DNA from: Synechococcaceae bacterium WBB_10_009
GTDB taxonomy: Bacteria > Cyanobacteriota > Cyanobacteriia > PCC-6307 > Cyanobiaceae
Direction of reading: 5' to 3'
Assembly: GCA_010030955.1 (NCBI GenBank)
Contig: RHBP01000120.1
Span: forward strand, 1-5,280
Length of the DNA stretch: 5,280 bases
Position 1 is the first letter of the stretch. Every line of letters starts with the position of its first letter. Shown here one piece after another: positions 5,090-5,280 of this stretch. The position numbers were made by a program, and so were the translations under genes. Below the pieces are notes generated by a model. It did not search any database. It worked only from the letters and a program-made list of their open reading frames with translations, and was not told where the DNA came from.

Positions 5090-5110
5090 GCACGCCAGGG
5101 CCGATCACGC

Positions 5111-5137
5111 CCGCCGGCAACATTGATCACCCGGCGG
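5111..5137 (+). repeat. Hairpin-forming inverted repeat downstream of the toxin
   Basis: CCGCCGG (5111-5117) and CCGGCGG (5131-5137) form a perfect 7-bp G/C stem with a 13-base loop, starting 21 bases after the toxin stop. GATCAC occurs directly repeated at 5103-5108 and 5125-5130. The position suits an end-of-operon structure that could stabilise the 3' end of the mRNA or aid termination. No T-tract follows, so it is not a standard intrinsic terminator. Confidence 0.4.
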
Positions 5138-5163
5138 TGCGCCGTCTCCGACATCGGGGGGCG

Positions 5164-5175
5164 GGGGGCGCCCCC
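5164..5175. repeat. 12-bp perfect G/C palindrome
   Basis: GGGGGCGCCCCC is a perfect palindrome within a G-rich stretch (5155-5175), between the toxin-antitoxin operon and the next gene. It may be a structural or binding element, or simply a product of high GC. The rest of the 116-bp spacer (5090-5205) holds no promoter I can recognise. Confidence 0.35.
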
Positions 5176-5205
5176 ACAGTGAAGGCCAGTCAGCGGGAGA
5201 TCGCG

Positions 5206-5280
5206 ATGATCCGCATTCGGGGCGACCGGGCCTGTTTCTGGGCCGTGATGGGGGCCCACTGGGCCGAGCAACAACTCGAT
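5206..5280 (+). CDS. 5' end of an unrecognised gene (partial)
   Basis: ATG at 5206 opens a frame of 25 residues to the window edge: MIRIRGDRACFWAVMGAHWA followed by EQQLD. A Shine-Dalgarno-like GGGAG at 5195-5199, 6 bases before the ATG, decides this start over an in-frame GTG at 5179. The opening resembles a short beta-strand followed by an amphipathic helix. I do not recognise the family. It follows the toxin in the same orientation but is separated by 116 bp with a hairpin, so it is probably a separate transcription unit. Confidence 0.5.
   Translation, partial: MIRIRGDRACFWAVMGAHWAEQQLD

Noticed and set aside
1..5280. CRISPR arrays, tRNA or rRNA genes, transposase or integrase genes
   Set aside because: No regularly spaced repeats, no cloverleaf or rRNA-like sequence, and no recombinase motifs seen on either strand.

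Overview
The window looks like a high-GC picocyanobacterial chromosome (Synechococcus/Cyanobium type). The evidence is a DUF2808-type secreted protein, a metallo-beta-lactamase-fold protein of the cyanobacterial/plant 'TQGLDDHCH' type, a small-membrane/coiled-coil protein of a kind common in marine Synechococcus relatives, strong GC at third codon positions, tight gene packing and start codons that mostly lack a Shine-Dalgarno sequence. The exact genus is an inference.

Layout. At 1-103 (minus) is the 5' end of an unrecognised gene. It diverges from an MFS exporter at 227-1522 (plus). That exporter converges on a secreted DUF2808 protein (1519-2073, minus), and the two share a TTAA stop-codon overlap. 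Across a 107-bp divergent spacer containing several inverted repeats lies a 57-residue CxCxxC protein (2181-2354, plus). It converges on a two-TM coiled-coil protein (2380-2943, minus), preceded by an AT-rich 83-bp spacer and then a conserved-type hypothetical with a Cys/His-rich N-terminus (3027-3608, minus). Diverging from that is an MBL-fold hydrolase gene (from 3692, plus) whose frame breaks near 4303, so that its proper C-terminus lies out of frame up to 4437. Fifteen bases later begins a type II toxin-antitoxin operon: a Phd/YefM-like antitoxin (4452-4700) overlapping a PIN-domain (VapC-like) toxin (4700-5089) by one base. A hairpin-rich spacer follows, then the 5' end of another unrecognised gene (5206-5280, plus).

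How it fits together. Only the toxin-antitoxin pair forms an evident functional unit. The other genes are mostly single, in alternating orientation, with no pathway linking them. I do not see a clearly new multi-gene system. The most noteworthy points are the frameshifted MBL gene next to the toxin-antitoxin pair, the small cysteine-motif protein, and a segment of the coiled-coil gene where codon usage favours a different reading frame.
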